From: Climacteris rufus | Taxonomy: Eukaryota; Chordata; Aves; Passeriformes; Climacteridae | Assembly (NCBI GenBank): GCA_013398175.1 | Contig: VZRZ01006181.1 | Coordinates: 2,553,261-2,617,260 of the forward strand | Direction: 5' to 3' | Length of the DNA: 64,000 bases | Part shown: one piece after another, positions 1-12,842 of the stretch | Layout: every line of letters starts with the position of its first letter | Position numbering within the stretch: the first letter of the stretch is position 1 | Notes under the pieces: model-generated | What the model was told of the DNA's origin: nothing | What the model saw: only the letters and a program-made list of their open reading frames with translations | The model's database searches: none | Translations under genes and position numbers: made by a program

Positions 1-2050
1 GAAGGAAGGAAATCCCAAAACAGATCCCTCAGTGCCTAATGATGACCCTGTACCTGCATTCTTCCCAGCCTGTTTATCCCAAGATTTTTCATTATCCCTA
101 AAAGAGTTATTAGTCCAAATGATACTGACATTAGATAAATGTGGGTTAACTGATATTCTAAAACTCAAATGAAAACCTCCGCCTTAGGGAAAGGGAACAG
201 CAAAAAATAATCACCTTGGGAGCCTTCAACAATAATAAGACTGGCATCCTGAGGCACTGAAAATGTCTGGGGAGCAGAGCAGTGGGAAGAGCAGCATCTC
301 AACCACAGCTCACCAGCACCAAGAGGCAAAAACTCAGAAGTAAACTGAACACTGCCCAATGTAGCAAGACTGCAAGGCTAGGTGAGAACCACCTTGTGAG
401 ACCATCAAGTCTATCAGCAGAGACCCTGATGAATCTAAACTTTCTCCAGGTGCTCTTCCTGCCCCAGGAAAAAAGCTGGCTGGGAACTGTCTCAACTATC
501 TCAGAAGGCAATTTGGCAGCACCAAGTGTTCCCCCCGCTTGGCACAGATCATCCTGTGCCCGTGCACATCTACAGAGCTGCATGCTGTTTGCCCATTCTT
601 TGCACTGGACTTCAAAAAGCAATCAAATCCTTTTCAGCTTTGCTTGTAACTGTTTCATTTCCACACCATCACTGTTTCCTGGGATTCTAGCTTTGCACTT
701 TGTTCTTTTTTCTGGAATTTAAAAAGAGTAGTAATAACAGAAAAGGTTCTGTTAGGCTATTCTAAATAAATGAAGGCTCTACAAAAAGACTGTGGTGAAA
801 ATCTGCTGCACTGTCCACACCCCATGCTTTCTAACTGTGTTGTATCCAACCTGCAGTATTGAGTTTCTGTATAACAGAGACTTTGACAAGACTGAATCTG
901 GTCATGTCAGATTATGTAATCCATGAGATCTGGTTTTTGCACTCTGCAACCTCAGATCCCCAGGAGCATGGCAGGAAAGATGTGTGTAGTGAACTTCACT
1001 GTAAAGTCAAATGTTCTGTTTTGCTTTCCCCATGTGATTTAAACTAGAAGTCATTAAGCAGTGTTTCAGCACATATGGAAATACAGCAAGATTCTGAGCT
1101 GTATTGCTAGTGCTGTATGCAATGGCTGTATGGGGAATAATTGAATCAATGAAACCTGTTTGCAGTGCCTGGCCAGCATGTGCAAGGACACTGCCTGAGT
1201 TTCAAGAATGAAAGGTGAATGACCAGGAATGCCTGTCCTGCAACCCCTGAAGGTGGAGCAGTGAGAGCTTTGAGCTGTGTGAGGATCAGTGCTTCCCAAA
1301 TCTAATTTCAAGCAGAGAATTCCTTCAAAAGGAAAAGAGAATTTCATTTTGCAGGACTCAAGTAGTCCCTGAGCTCCTTCCTGATACTGGCAAGCAGGCT
1401 GAAATACTGCCAGTAGTTTTTTAGCTTGGTTTCTAAGGAAACAAGGCCTTTGTAAGCACACAGGAGTGTGTGTGTCTGTGTGCGTGTGTATGTTAGCTTC
1501 TTGGATGCCCTTCACCTCCAAAAGCTTTTGAGTTCATTGGCTGATTTCAAACCAACTTTGCTGAAGCTATTGAAGGTACAGTATTCTTACAAGTGTAATG
1601 AAAATAGGTGATCACATAAAAGCTGTGCTGTTCATTCTGCCACTGACAGAAAGGCTGACAAACCCACACTTTCCAGACCTTAAGAAATCCAGGATACTGG
1701 ACACTGTACTTCATTATTTCCACAGATCATGAATCTGGTTGTTTTCCCTGGATGCAGCATTGCTCAACTAACACTGGATGAAGCCCCATCAAAAGCCACT
1801 GATGACCAACCCACTCTGGATGCAAGCTGATGTTGGCAAAGGAACTATAGGGCATACACCTGATAAAGCCCTGCATTGTCTAGTGCATTATGTTTTGCAA
1901 GGAGCAGGGCAGCTGAGCATGTACTCGAGTCTCAGCTGAGTGGACTTCGGGCTGTTGTACACATGGAGTATTTGACCAAAGCACCTAAAATCCCCTGACT
2001 TGGTTGCTTTTATTGTTGCTTTTGCTCTTCATGCTGACTCTGCTCTCTAA
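1..2050. other. Intergenic sequence, no gene recognised
   Basis: I see no exon, RNA gene or recognisable transposon here. A short imperfect GT-rich run lies near 1465-1495. Open frames on both strands are short and overlap one another, with no domain or convincing splice context. Confidence 0.5.
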
Positions 2051-2059
2051 GTGTATCCA

Positions 2060-2560
2060 GAAAGTGTCTCTAGGAGAGAGGGAATCGCGGGCGCCAATGA
2101 AGCGGAGATGTACTTAATGCAGACACCATTAATAAATCACTGATAGTTAAGATATAGATTGGGTGATGGGTGGCAGATGGGAAGGAGGAATGTCAAATTG
2201 CTTTTCTCATATAGATTATTGGATTAACAAGGAAGCAGCGGGCATGTGGCAAACCAGTGTAACAAATTACTATCATAAAAAAAAAAGATAGAGCTCATGG
2301 CAGGCTGGTAATAATGCCATGTCGGCCATTAGCTCTCTGGAGAGGTACTTAGAGCACAACATCCGTCTTCTGGAAAAGAGACGGCCACTGGAACACCAGA
2401 GTGAAGGAGGCCCCCATTTGCTTCTCCTTCCCCCTCCCCCTGCCTCTCACACTGGAGCCCATACTGTAGAAGCAGGGTGGCCTACAGCAGCTGTAATGAA
2501 TAATCACCATAGCTTTTAATAAGCGCTGCTAATTATTCCCCCCCTGCCCATGACCAGGCA
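2060..2560. other. Candidate conserved noncoding element (homeodomain-site rich)
   Basis: This block looks compositionally different from its surroundings. It has few simple repeats and several TAAT/ATTA cores (near 2130, 2218, 2310 and 2500-2535), including TAATTATT close to 2530, which are typical homeodomain contacts. A 66-codon open frame (2319-2519, +) starts with MSAISSLERYLEHNIRLLEK, but it becomes proline- and leucine-rich and resembles no family I know. I favour a regulatory element, by inference only. A short unrecognised coding exon is the alternative. Conservation cannot be measured from one sequence. Confidence 0.35.
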
Positions 2561-3065
2561 TTTGTGCTCCCCTGCACCAAGGCAGACAATATTGGCATGA
2601 GATCAGCAGGCAAGCAACAAACTGGAGAGCTGACTCTGTTCTTGGGTCCCAATCCTGCTCCATCTGAGGACAGTGACTAAAATCCCGTTTGCTTTAAACA
2701 GAAACAGATCAAGTCTTGGTTTTCCTGCTTCTCCAGCCACCAAGCATATGTGCCTACCTACACTGAAAGAATTATGTACTGTTGTGCTGCAACACAGTAC
2801 AGCCCCTGATACAGTAATACTACAACAGTAATGGCCCCTGATACTCATTGGAATAAACCTCAAGTTGGCTTTAGTGCCTTCTGGCAGAGTCCTCATTGCC
2901 TCCTACCAGGAACTAGGAATGCCTGTGTGCAGAGAGCAAACACAGCAGGGCAGTGGACTACAGGTGTCGTGCAGATAGTATGTGTATCTTCTAAAATGAA
3001 TAAATTAAGTAATGAGGCAGTTGTGAGAGTCCTATGCAGAGAAAAGAAGGAATGAGCAACATAAT
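2561..3065. other. Intergenic sequence, nothing recognised
   Basis: No gene or transposon is recognised. The stretch ends at a short tandem repeat. Confidence 0.45.
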
Positions 3066-3135
3066 ATAGCATAGCTTAGCATAGCAGAGCAGAGCAGAAC
3101 AGAGCAGAGCAGAGCAGAGCAGAGCAGAGCAGAGC
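3066..3135 (+). repeat. Tandem pentanucleotide repeat (AGAGC)n
   Basis: There are 14 consecutive 5-bp units. The first four are variants (ATAGC, ATAGC, TTAGC, ATAGC), followed by AGAGC units with one AGAAC. The clean array lies at the right and the decayed units at the left. This is a short tandem repeat likely to vary in length. Confidence 0.93.
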
Positions 3136-6100
3136 CCAGACCGTCTATTTTGGTCACTAGTTAGTTATTTTTGGGTTCAGTCACTTGGTCTCATAGACTT
3201 CCATTTAAGTTTAGGCTGGATAAAATCATGTTTTTCTTCCCTCCCCTAGCATGTTTCCATGTTCTGGTTTTGGACACCCTGCCTTGACATGAAGGATGCT
3301 GCAACCCTCTCACTTTAACATCCCCTCCTCCTGCCCCAGACCAGCAGAACTCCTGATCCCATGGCTGCTCACACAGGCTCCCTTCCTCCATCCCTCCCAA
3401 GACTGCAGTCAGTGTGATTTAAAAAAAAACAGAAATCAATTTCCAGTCTTGGAGTACTTTTCTTAGCCTTAAAACATGCTAGAGCAATAGAGTTGGCATA
3501 ACAATGCAGGGAAACCTTCCTCTCACTCGAGTGCCTTCCTCATGTGAGCAGGGACTGCTGCTTCTGCAGCAGAATCCAGCTGCTGACCCACCCCCAGCGC
3601 TCACCGCCGGCAAAGCTTGCACACCTTTTGGAGCACAGGCAGCAAGGCGTGCCTGGGGGCTGCAAGGCAGAGCCCACCTTGTGCATAAAATCATAGGTAA
3701 GCACATAATCAAACATGGTATTTTAGCAGGTATGTGCTACAAAGCCTAGCGAAGGTTGCCCAGCTAATATTTCACATGGAGGTGATTTTCTCTGAACCTG
3801 TGCTCCTCCTCATTCATGTATGTGATGAACCAGGGTTTTAGAGAGCAAGGAGCAGATCGCCTCCTCTGGCACGCTTTCTGTGCCTCAGACCCAATGCCCA
3901 GCTCCTGCATGAATCCTTCTCCCTGCCATCCCTGAGTTTCCATCCTCACCTTCCTGCTGGTCTGACCTCAGCCACCCTTTTCCCTTCTCTCCCCTGCCAG
4001 CTCCCAGCTCCATGCGAGGTCCCTGTCCGTTGATCTCTGCCCCATTTGCTCCACTCCTCCTTTGAACCAGGCCTTTGCCCAGGCACTTGGGTTCTCTAAA
4101 AGCCTTGCAATTTCATTTAGCTGTTTACCCTTTTAGCAATTTACCCTTCAACTCCAGGCTGATTTTGGCTGAAAGCCTTGGAGAGTAGGACACAGAAAGG
4201 CAAGAAACACCAGGAAGTTTGAAGAGGGTGGTTGTCTAGTTTCAGTAGTGAACCTCCCCATCAGAAAAAACACTGGTGCTATGGGTCCTCAGAGGTCATT
4301 TTCTTGAGATTGGGACGTCACAGGCAGACTGGCAAGGGCACCAAGCGCCTTGTTGGTGCCACTCAAATCCCATACCAGATCTGTGATCAATCAACCTCTG
4401 CTTCCAGGGTTGTTATCTGGCGCTTCCCACATGCACAGAATTAAAACCCCATTAAAGCTGAAGTGCCTGTGTTTGTCCATGTGCACATTTGTGCCTACAC
4501 TCAAAGTCTCAGGGCTGGTGGGACCAGGCTGGGACTGTCATTACAGCCACGCCACAACCTACCACAGGCGCCAAGGGCCACAGCTCTCCATGGAAACTCT
4601 AATCCCTGTGAAATGGGATCTTAGTTTAGTTTTGTTTTAAGAAACCCACAAAAAATAGCTGAGAGATCACAGAGCTAGATCGAAACCTTTAAGAAGGCAA
4701 GAACGCCAACACCTTATCACACAGACTGCCCCTAGCCCTACTCCCCAAACAGTCAAGCTGGTTTTTAGGGTTTGTTTCTGAAGACACAAGTTATTTATGA
4801 TTTCCACCCACCCCTGTGTCAACATACACCTCATCTGTTGTCTCTCCTTTGTCAGTTAAAAAAAAACCAAATAAAAATGGAGGGCAATTTCATCACCTAC
4901 ATGTTTTTTCCTATATAATTTATCCTGGACAGATGAATAGAATTGATGGAAGCGGTTTAAATGTACAGTGGAGAAGCTGTTTGTCCATCATATGCTTAAG
5001 GGAAAAAATAGCAACACCACCCACTGATTATGCAGTCAGTATTATAACTTTACACATGCTGCTGTGTGGAATGAATTCAGGAATGACAGTATCATTGTAT
5101 ACCAGTCAAGGATTCATTTTCTGGCTAATCTATAGCTCAGATCATTACTCACAAAGCACAGCTCTGGCCTGGCTTTCTCACTGTGCTGTAATAACAAAGG
5201 GAAGGAGTGCTAAATCTAACCAATTTCCACGCAGCATTTCACTGCTTTTATTGTGGCATTGATGCCACAACTTCAGGGAGGGATGGGATAACAAACACTC
5301 GATTTCCAATTTCCTGTCCAGTGCATCTGGGAAGAGCTTCATGTCCAGTCTGTCCAAGAAGCTGCATGTCTGCAAAGCACTGGGCACTTTCAGGTCCCTG
5401 TCCTAGGAGCCAGACTTACCCCACAGGTGTTGTCACCTCCTGTTAACCAGCACAGCGAGGACACCACAGGACTAGGTGCTCTCAACAACCAATATCAGGC
5501 TGTGGCATGAGCTGATGAAGTGCTGAAGTGCTAAACTAGACCTGATATAAAGGAGCAAACCCCCCCCAAAACCTAACAGACACAGAACATGCTCCAGTTC
5601 TGATGTCCTTAGGAAACATGGATATTTGTCAATGAGGAAATGCTCCTGTTTTGAGCGTGTTTATGGTGTATGGCCTCCTGAGTTACATGCCAGTGCAACT
5701 TGGCCCATTTATAACACAGAGCAGCAGACATTATATGGGAAACAGCAAGGGCCACTACAAACGTTTGATTTATGAGATGAAATAAAATGTGTTTATCAAG
5801 CCCAGTGAGGTGCATACAAAGATAAGAATTTGTGCCAAGTCTTCTAACACACTGGCAGTGTTCAAATAAAGACTTCGACAGCAGCATTTGGCAAAAAAAG
5901 AACTCCAGCTTCTCTAAGCAGAACTCCAACTCTCTTTGAAAGCTGTTTGTGTATCTGTGGACCATGGGCTGTCCTTGTCCTCTCAGGCCACTGGGACAGG
6001 TGGTTCCAGGCCTTCTCTGTATCTGTTAAAGTGCCAGGTGCACCTGCAGGATTTAAAGCATATAGGTCTTTGTGCAGGAAGCTAATCTCTTGAATTTTAT

Positions 6101-7739
6101 CTGTTAATTAACTAGATGCCAACTGGAGAGTACAGGTGTTTGGCAGTTTCATGAGACACACACCACAGAGGCAGCAGCTGCTGTTGTATTACCTGAAACT
6201 GCCAAATGTTCCTCACTTGTAGCCCAGCACAGAAGACTGTGGTGACCCAAATGCTGTGACTCTCTGTGCTGCACTGAGATTTTGGTCAGCCTTAGCTGTG
6301 CAGAAGGCTCAAGCCTCAGTCTGATGAGCCGCAGCATATCTAACCATTGGGTTTAGGATGTTGTGCTCCCAGCTGTGTTCCTCCCTGAGGTCTGACATGA
6401 CTGCAGGGATGCTCCATGCTACTTGTGCCAGTGTCTCTGCTCCCATGGTCCTGGTAAACCCAGGGAGAAGCAGTCAAGAAAGCAGCCTGACTGACAGTGT
6501 GTGGCAGCAACAGAGGTCACAGCCCCCAGTTGCCCCTGTCCCAAAATCAGGGGTGCATCACATGGGTTATGGTGGGGGAAAGGAGGAGGAGGAGGACCAC
6601 TCATACTCCACAGACTAACACAAAGGTCTGAAAGATGACATGGCAGCCCCACACCTCATCCCCAGCCCTGCCAGGACCATATATTTGAAGCAGGTCTTGG
6701 CAACCCATGAAAATGGGATAGATACAAATGGATCTAAATGTCACAGCCTTCATAGCTTCTTGTCCAGAAAATGAGCAGCCAGGACTGGCTTCAGGTGAAA
6801 AAAATATCCAAGTTTTAACACAAACATCCTCCCTTCTCTGAGTACCCCTCTTTCTTTCCCCTATCTGTCTTGCTTTGGTTTTGTCTGCGGTGGGGGTTCT
6901 GGTCTGCAGGCGAAAGGTAGCTGCTGGGTACTCCAAACTGGGAAGCAGTTCAGGACCTGTTTCCACTGCCATGTCCCAGGCCACCATTTATGTCCTAGTC
7001 ACAGCTTTAAGAGGAATGAGTTTAAATGTGGTGTAACAGAGATAATCAGAGATGTCCATTGCCCTGCCATGAGCACAGGACAGCAATGGCTGCAGCTGAA
7101 GGGAGGCAGTGGTGAGACCACAAGAGAATATTCTGTGAGCATCCAGGCTTGATTTTTTCAAGGGATGCTTAAGACAGCAATACATCCAGCTCCCATAAAT
7201 CCCCTCTGAAAACCCACACCTCCTGCAGGGATGAGATCGAGCACGCACCCACTGAGTTTGTCTGACGGAGCTACGGAGTGCCTGACGCAGGCACAGGGAT
7301 GACAGAACAGCAGGGTTCCCTGGTGAGGCCACCGAAGCTGTGAACAGACAGAAAGGTCTCCTCTCCCCCCGCCCCCAGCTGATTATCATGCTCCAGAAAG
7401 GTTTTGCATGTGCAAGATATCTGTAAGGCCTGCTGCCAACTTTTTGTCAAAGCACTGATTTTTCGTGATGTGAGTTACTGCTTTCTTCTAGTAATTATTG
7501 ATAATGCTCTTGGATGAATTACAGACATTTAAAAATGAATAAGACTGTATGTGTGTCTGTCTCTCCTGTCCCCTTTCTGTTCCTCCACCACAGGATCTAT
7601 GGCTTTGAAATGTTGATACATATTCATTACAGCTTCTAAGACTTGAAAGGCATAGCTAAAGGGAGAGCTCAGATCAACAAGAATGTGAAAGCAGCAATGA
7701 AAGCAGGATCGTATAAGCACAGTGAGTAAGCAGCACTAG
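3136..7739. other. Intergenic sequence, no gene recognised
   Basis: No exon, RNA gene or transposon is recognised. Sequence around 4890-5270 is fairly AT-rich and non-repetitive and contains a perfect 9-bp hairpin, so it could hold a regulatory element. Purine-rich and C-rich patches (for example near 6570 and 7365) are short. Confidence 0.45.
5251..5270. repeat. Perfect short inverted repeat (9-bp arms, 2-nt loop)
   Basis: TTGTGGCAT at 5251-5259 is the exact reverse complement of ATGCCACAA at 5262-5270, separated by TG. It is too short for a microRNA precursor. It could be a dimeric protein-binding site or chance. Confidence 0.85.
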
Positions 7740-7900
7740 AACAGTTAGCACAAGGGAGCGAGGTACCAGGTCTGAGTCCTGGTCCTGGTTCTGCTACAAT
7801 CTCTGGTGGCTGCAGACAGGAGGTTGTGGCTTGGATCCCTCAGCCACAGGACTGAGGTGATGCTTACCAGGCCTCTGAAGCGTTATGTGACACAAATGCA
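7740..7900 (+). repeat. Old MIR/L3-like SINE/LINE-end fragment
   Basis: The order of motifs follows the amniote MIR/L3 core: a GTTAGCAC start, a GGTCTGAGTCCTGGTCC block, a GGTTCTGCTAC block, and GGCCTCTGAAGCG at the end, equivalent to the usual CTTTGTAAAGCGCTTTG region. Family assignment is from memory of these repeats and the copy is diverged. Orientation is the sense of the SINE core. Confidence 0.55.
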
Positions 7901-10900
7901 ATCTTGAGCTGGTGACAAATGAATCCAGCTGTCACCTTTCCTGCCGTTTCCAGTTGTCAAAGCAATGAATCCAATGAGAAATTCTTTGGGGGAAAAAAAA
8001 GAGCCCTGAGCATGTTACCAAAACCACAGGTGAAAGCATCCTGTGCTCATAGTGCTCAGAGCAGAATCCCAGTGGCAGATGGTGCACAGGCACTTTTGTA
8101 CAGTCAGACACACACTGGCACACATGCTCCATGCATCCACAGAGACACGTTTGATTCTGTCTTGTTTTGAAGAGTTCCCAACCCAGAAGTTCAAACAATG
8201 TGGAAACTTTGGATGCCTCTTTGATACTTGTTCCTATAGTCTGGGATGTGGTGAGAAAAGGCAAATGAAAGATGAGCTTGGGTGTCTTAGGGCTGTTGCA
8301 GCAGCGCAGGTGTGAAGAGAAGCAAACCATCCTTGTACCAGTGGGGTGGCTTGGTGTCAACACTTTCATCTGTCTCTTTTTTCTCCTTTTTCACTGCAGT
8401 TCCCTGTGTACATTTCTTTGACATGAAGGTGTGTCTAGCATCAGACAGCATTTGGCTAGTGGCCTCCATTCAGGGCAAGACAGAAAATCATATTTGGTAG
8501 GAATTCAGTCATTAATCTGGAAGAAAACCCTCTCTACTGAATTTTAATTACTGAGAAATTTTGGGTTTTAGCAATCTGCTGGGTTTTTTTCAATAAAATC
8601 AGTGCAGCTGGAGAATTCCCAAGCAGACCTGGCTGTGACATCTGAGCAGTTCTGCCTCTCCCTGGCACAGCTTCAGAATGCAAAACTGTTGCATTTGGGA
8701 CATCTTCAAGCTCTTGTGTGAAGGCACATTCACCTGTTAAAGCTCTGTCCAGATTATTCATTTAGTGCTTTTGCTATCAAGACACTACCTGCAATTTTTT
8801 CTTAATTTCTTCCTGAGAATTGCTTTATGCTTGTGTTAAATGCAAGGCTGGTGAAAAGTTTCATATTAACAGCAAAAAGCCTCAACACAGAGCAGGCTGA
8901 GCACTAGCAATGCTTGAATAAGCTTTTTCCTTAAAGATCCTGATGCTAATGTGTCTCCAATATTATCCCCAGAGATGAGAGACTTGCTTTCACTTTCTAG
9001 CCTCTCTGCCAGGCTTGCCAGTGAAAGAGGGAGACAGTTTCCAGCAGTGATGGTATTTCTGACGTGCACTGATCGAGTAGGAACTGGACTGGGACTAAGT
9101 TCATTTCCTATCGGCTGACAGCCAGTCAGCACGTGATACATATTTGCAGTCCCTGCTGGTGTGGGGGCTGGATTCATATTGGCAAACTCTACATGAAAAG
9201 GCTGTCTAAACCATTACTAAACTCTTGATGCCAAGACATTTCTCTGTCTCCTGTGAGGATTCATTTTATAGTCTTTATGATGAATAGCCCTTGATATAAA
9301 ATAGCTGGGGATAAAAAGGTACAAAATAGAAAAAAGCATACATGGCAAGAAAGCATAGCTCTTTGTTTCTTGATGCACAAAGATCCATCTCTGAACCCTG
9401 GAAATACACCGGCTGGATAATGGATTAGATTTACAAAGGAGACCTTCTTTTGTCACTTACACAAAGGTCACATCTAGAACATAGGCTCCAACCATCACGT
9501 GAGAAGAGGGATGCCAAGCATGTTTCCAGGAACCCTGCCCAGCTGCAGTCCCCAGAGACGCTCTGTGTAAATGAGTTGGGACGTATTGTGGTCCAAGTGA
9601 GAGCCCTTCCTTCCCCTAATGCACCCAGAAGGGAGGTCACATAAGAAACGATCCTCAGGTAAACAAACACAAGTCTTACACAAGAGTGGCTGGGCTGAGC
9701 ACTTTGCCAATCCACAGTGAAGCACAGCGTATGAATTAATATTCTGGCTCACCTTATCATAAGTGCATCATAGAAAACCCAGTAAACACATCAGACAGCA
9801 GAAGTCATGTGTCAGGCCCCACCTCTGCCTTCTTCTGAGTTTCTCTTGGGGTTTTTCCTCTGCCCTTGCCCCACAGCTTCCTCTTCCCAGGACAGAGATT
9901 GAAAGATCCACTTGCTAACATGGATCAGGCAGAAGGCACAGGCCAGGCACTTGACTGCATAAGCGACTTAGTACCGTGGGGCCAATGTCTCTGTCCCAAT
10001 TTCACACTGTGGAAAGCATTGAAGGGCTGTTCCTTAAGCTGTTCAAGAAGCAGCAGCTGGAGTGAAGGAACAGTGCACAGTGGTTTGGGCAGTCAGCCCT
10101 GCTTCCAACTGATGGGATGTCTTAGGGCAACACCACCCCAGGTGAGGCACAGAACATATATTCAGGCATCCTTTCCTTTCCTAGAAAGGACTAACCATGC
10201 CCCCAGTGTTACTAGAGACACTCCTTATTGAGGTCATTCCTGTGGCAACTGATGCACCTTCATAAACCATCACAAGTATGTCAGTGGCTTTGACTTACAG
10301 TGGCAGGATAGTTCTGATTGATGATAGGCTGCTTTGACATGGCTTTTATCAGTGCCTTTCTCCCAGGCTAAGGAGACTGTCAGAAAGATATCAACAGTGG
10401 TTTAGGGGTAGCTGGATGCTTCTCTTCTAAATTAACAGCAGGACAGCTTCCATTCACATGTCCTGATGTGAGGGGGCTCCAGGAGGCTCAGCCACAAGGA
10501 CTGTAGTTCTCATGACACCAGTGTATGTGCTCCTTATAATCAACTCTGTCATGTCCATCAAGTTATTGTCTGAGGGTAGATTAGACTCCAGGTGGACTGC
10601 ATATTCCCCTCCCATAACACGCTACCTGGTCTCACACTGTCCGTGTCCATCATCTCCCCAAGGTCAGGCCTCTCAGGAAAACAAACCACAGTGGAAAGCT
10701 TGGAGAGTAGAAGGAGGCATAATGCTGGGAGTTGTTTCAACCCACAAGCAATGAAAGGTCTGCAGTTTGAGAAAATCTGTGTCTCTATAAAAACCAAAAG
10801 AGGTTTCTGTGGATCCAGCCAGAGGATTCCAGCTGAGTGGCATGCCAAGGTCTGGAGCTGCAGTGGAGCGTCACAGACCTAACAGACCAAGTGTGGTACA

Positions 10901-11798
10901 GACCAAGGCAGATACAGGCCCTCACAGAGAGCAGTACAGGACACCAAAAGAATTCAGTCTTAAAACCACAGTGTGGCTCCTTGCTGATATTGGAAGAGGT
11001 GTGCAACTGAAGGATGTGGGAGCAAACTCCAGGCCATTAGTAACAGCTCTAGTAATTGCAAGTTATGGATTAAAGGAGCCAGTTGTTATGGGTACTCTGA
11101 TACTCTATCACTGTGGGCAAAGAGAGGTGGCATGGGGAGGAGTAAAATAAATATTTCTGAAAGGAGTTCATTGCTCATGCTAGAGTGTATGCATATGCCA
11201 GAGCCCGAATTTGTGCTACTGGCACAGGAGCAAACCAGCGCACAACAAAGCAAGAGGGAAATGACAAAATCTATTTCCCTGAGATTCTGGAAGGAGAAAC
11301 AAATTTTTCCTCAGAAGGCAAAGTCCAGCATGCTTTTTCTACCTGTTCAGTAAGCCACAGAACCAGCAAAGATAGCAGTCAACTCCCTTGGACAGAGTCT
11401 CTTCCTCCTTTCACTGCCAATGCCTGTCTCTGGCAGGCTGGTTTACATACTCATCATTCTGAGCTGAAGGACGAAGTGCTCCATTGCTTCTTCTCGATAG
11501 CACCTCATTTCATCTGTGCAAGAGGAGAACAGGAGGTATCTGAGCTGGAGATGCCTTCAGGCACAGAAGTTGAGTGGTGTCTTGCGCTCTGTGCATGCTC
11601 AGGTACGCGCACACACACACTGTCACCACCCCCAGCCTCGTCCCTACTGGCAAGAGCTGTGCTCTCAACGTGTGCAAGAGGATACCAGAGTCTTCTGCAT
11701 GTCCCTCCTGCCATTCCACCTCCTGCACAGGGAAAATTGCTTCACTGGCCAGGATGTACTCTGTCGGAATCTCCATCACTAATGCCCATTGTCCCTGT
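7901..11798. other. Intergenic sequence, no gene recognised
   Basis: No exon, RNA gene or transposon is recognised. A 219-codon open frame at 11185-11844 (+) has no recognisable domain and its last part runs into the adjacent LTR, which argues against a real gene. Confidence 0.45.
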
Positions 11799-12389
11799 TG
11801 TGAAGAATGATGCTTCACTTATGAAAAATGTAACTGTTTATTAATAGAAATAAAAATTAACAATAGGGGACACCACAAGATCAAGACCCAATGCAAGACA
11901 ATCAGCCAGAGGCACACCCTCCAGGATCTGTGCAGCCTCTTTTATATCCCCCCTAGTGTCAATCAAATAATTTGATACTTTTGTCCAATCATATTATAGC
12001 CCATTCCTTATCCCACCTCTCTGGGGCAGTCTATCCCTGCTCCGCCTCACGGAGCGTGCCAAATTTGGTAATGGGGTGTGCTCTTACTTTTATCTGATGT
12101 CCTGATTGACACTAGAGAAGAACTTTGTAGAATATTGCTCTCAGCTCCCAGTCGCCATCTTGGCCCTATTATATTTATACATTTTATTTGAAAATCAATA
12201 GAAAAATATGTGAAAAACCATACAACCAACCAGGAACACAACCACAACTGACAAGTACAGCAAAATAACCCAAATAATACTATGGTAATACATTAAGACC
12301 AACCACCATCTTAATTAATACCTTATTCTTATTAATAATTAACTTTTCAAATATACAAAAGTCAACTCCAATTTTGGCCATCTATAACA
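11799..12389 (-). mobile_element. Solo LTR of an endogenous retrovirus, 4-bp target duplication
   Basis: The 591-bp element begins TGTGAAG and ends TAACA, giving TG...CA termini. It is flanked by CTGT on both sides (11795-11798 and 12390-12393). Read on the minus strand it has a TATA-like box (rc of 11938-11950, containing TATAAAAG) and, about 100 bp downstream, AATAAA (rc of 11837-11842), the expected order of U3, R and U5. A 4-bp duplication is usual for class I (gammaretrovirus-like) elements. No internal retroviral genes lie beside it, so it is a solo LTR left by recombination. The family name is not determined. Confidence 0.82.
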
Positions 12390-12393
12390 CTGT

Positions 12394-12749
12394 GACTGCC
12401 ACTACCTGAGGGAAGTGAGTTGCCTTGGCTGTTTCAGATTTCAGTGAGATGCATGAGGGAGCTTTTAAAGTATGCCTACAGCTCTCCTTCTTCATAATCC
12501 AAGACAGGTCTCCTTCCTTTTCTTCTCTGGAGTGGATCAGAACGCTGATCTCTTAATTCATCCTTATATGTTCTTTAATTCATCTGTATATGTAACAGCT
12601 GTATCTTTGAATTACTAACACAAGATCAGTTCTCATTATGCTGAAGTGAAAGGGTTCATTCCTATTCTCATTTTTAAAATCAGACAAAGAATTCTTATAT
12701 TGGCTGGCTTTGGGCAAGAAAGTCATCACCAAGGAAGCAGAGGAGCACG
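12394..12749. other. Intergenic sequence, nothing recognised
   Basis: AT-rich spacer between the solo LTR and a microsatellite. No gene seen. Confidence 0.45.
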
Positions 12750-12842
12750 ACTATCTACCTATCTATCTACCTATCTGTCTATCTATCTATCTGTCTGTCA
12801 CATATCTATATATCTAATGTGTGTGTGTATGTGTGTGTGTAG
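12750..12842 (+). repeat. Compound microsatellite (CTAT/CTGT)n then (TG)n
   Basis: Tetranucleotide units CTAC, CTAT and CTGT are followed by an interrupted ATATCTATAT segment and a GTGTGTGT run. The compound structure suggests length variation. Confidence 0.92.

Noticed and set aside
11185..11844. 219-codon plus-strand open frame
   Set aside because: Its 3' end runs into the solo LTR at 11799 and it has no domain, so it is probably chance.
12750..12842. CRISPR-like or structured array
   Set aside because: The units are 4-bp microsatellite repeats without spacers, in a vertebrate sequence.
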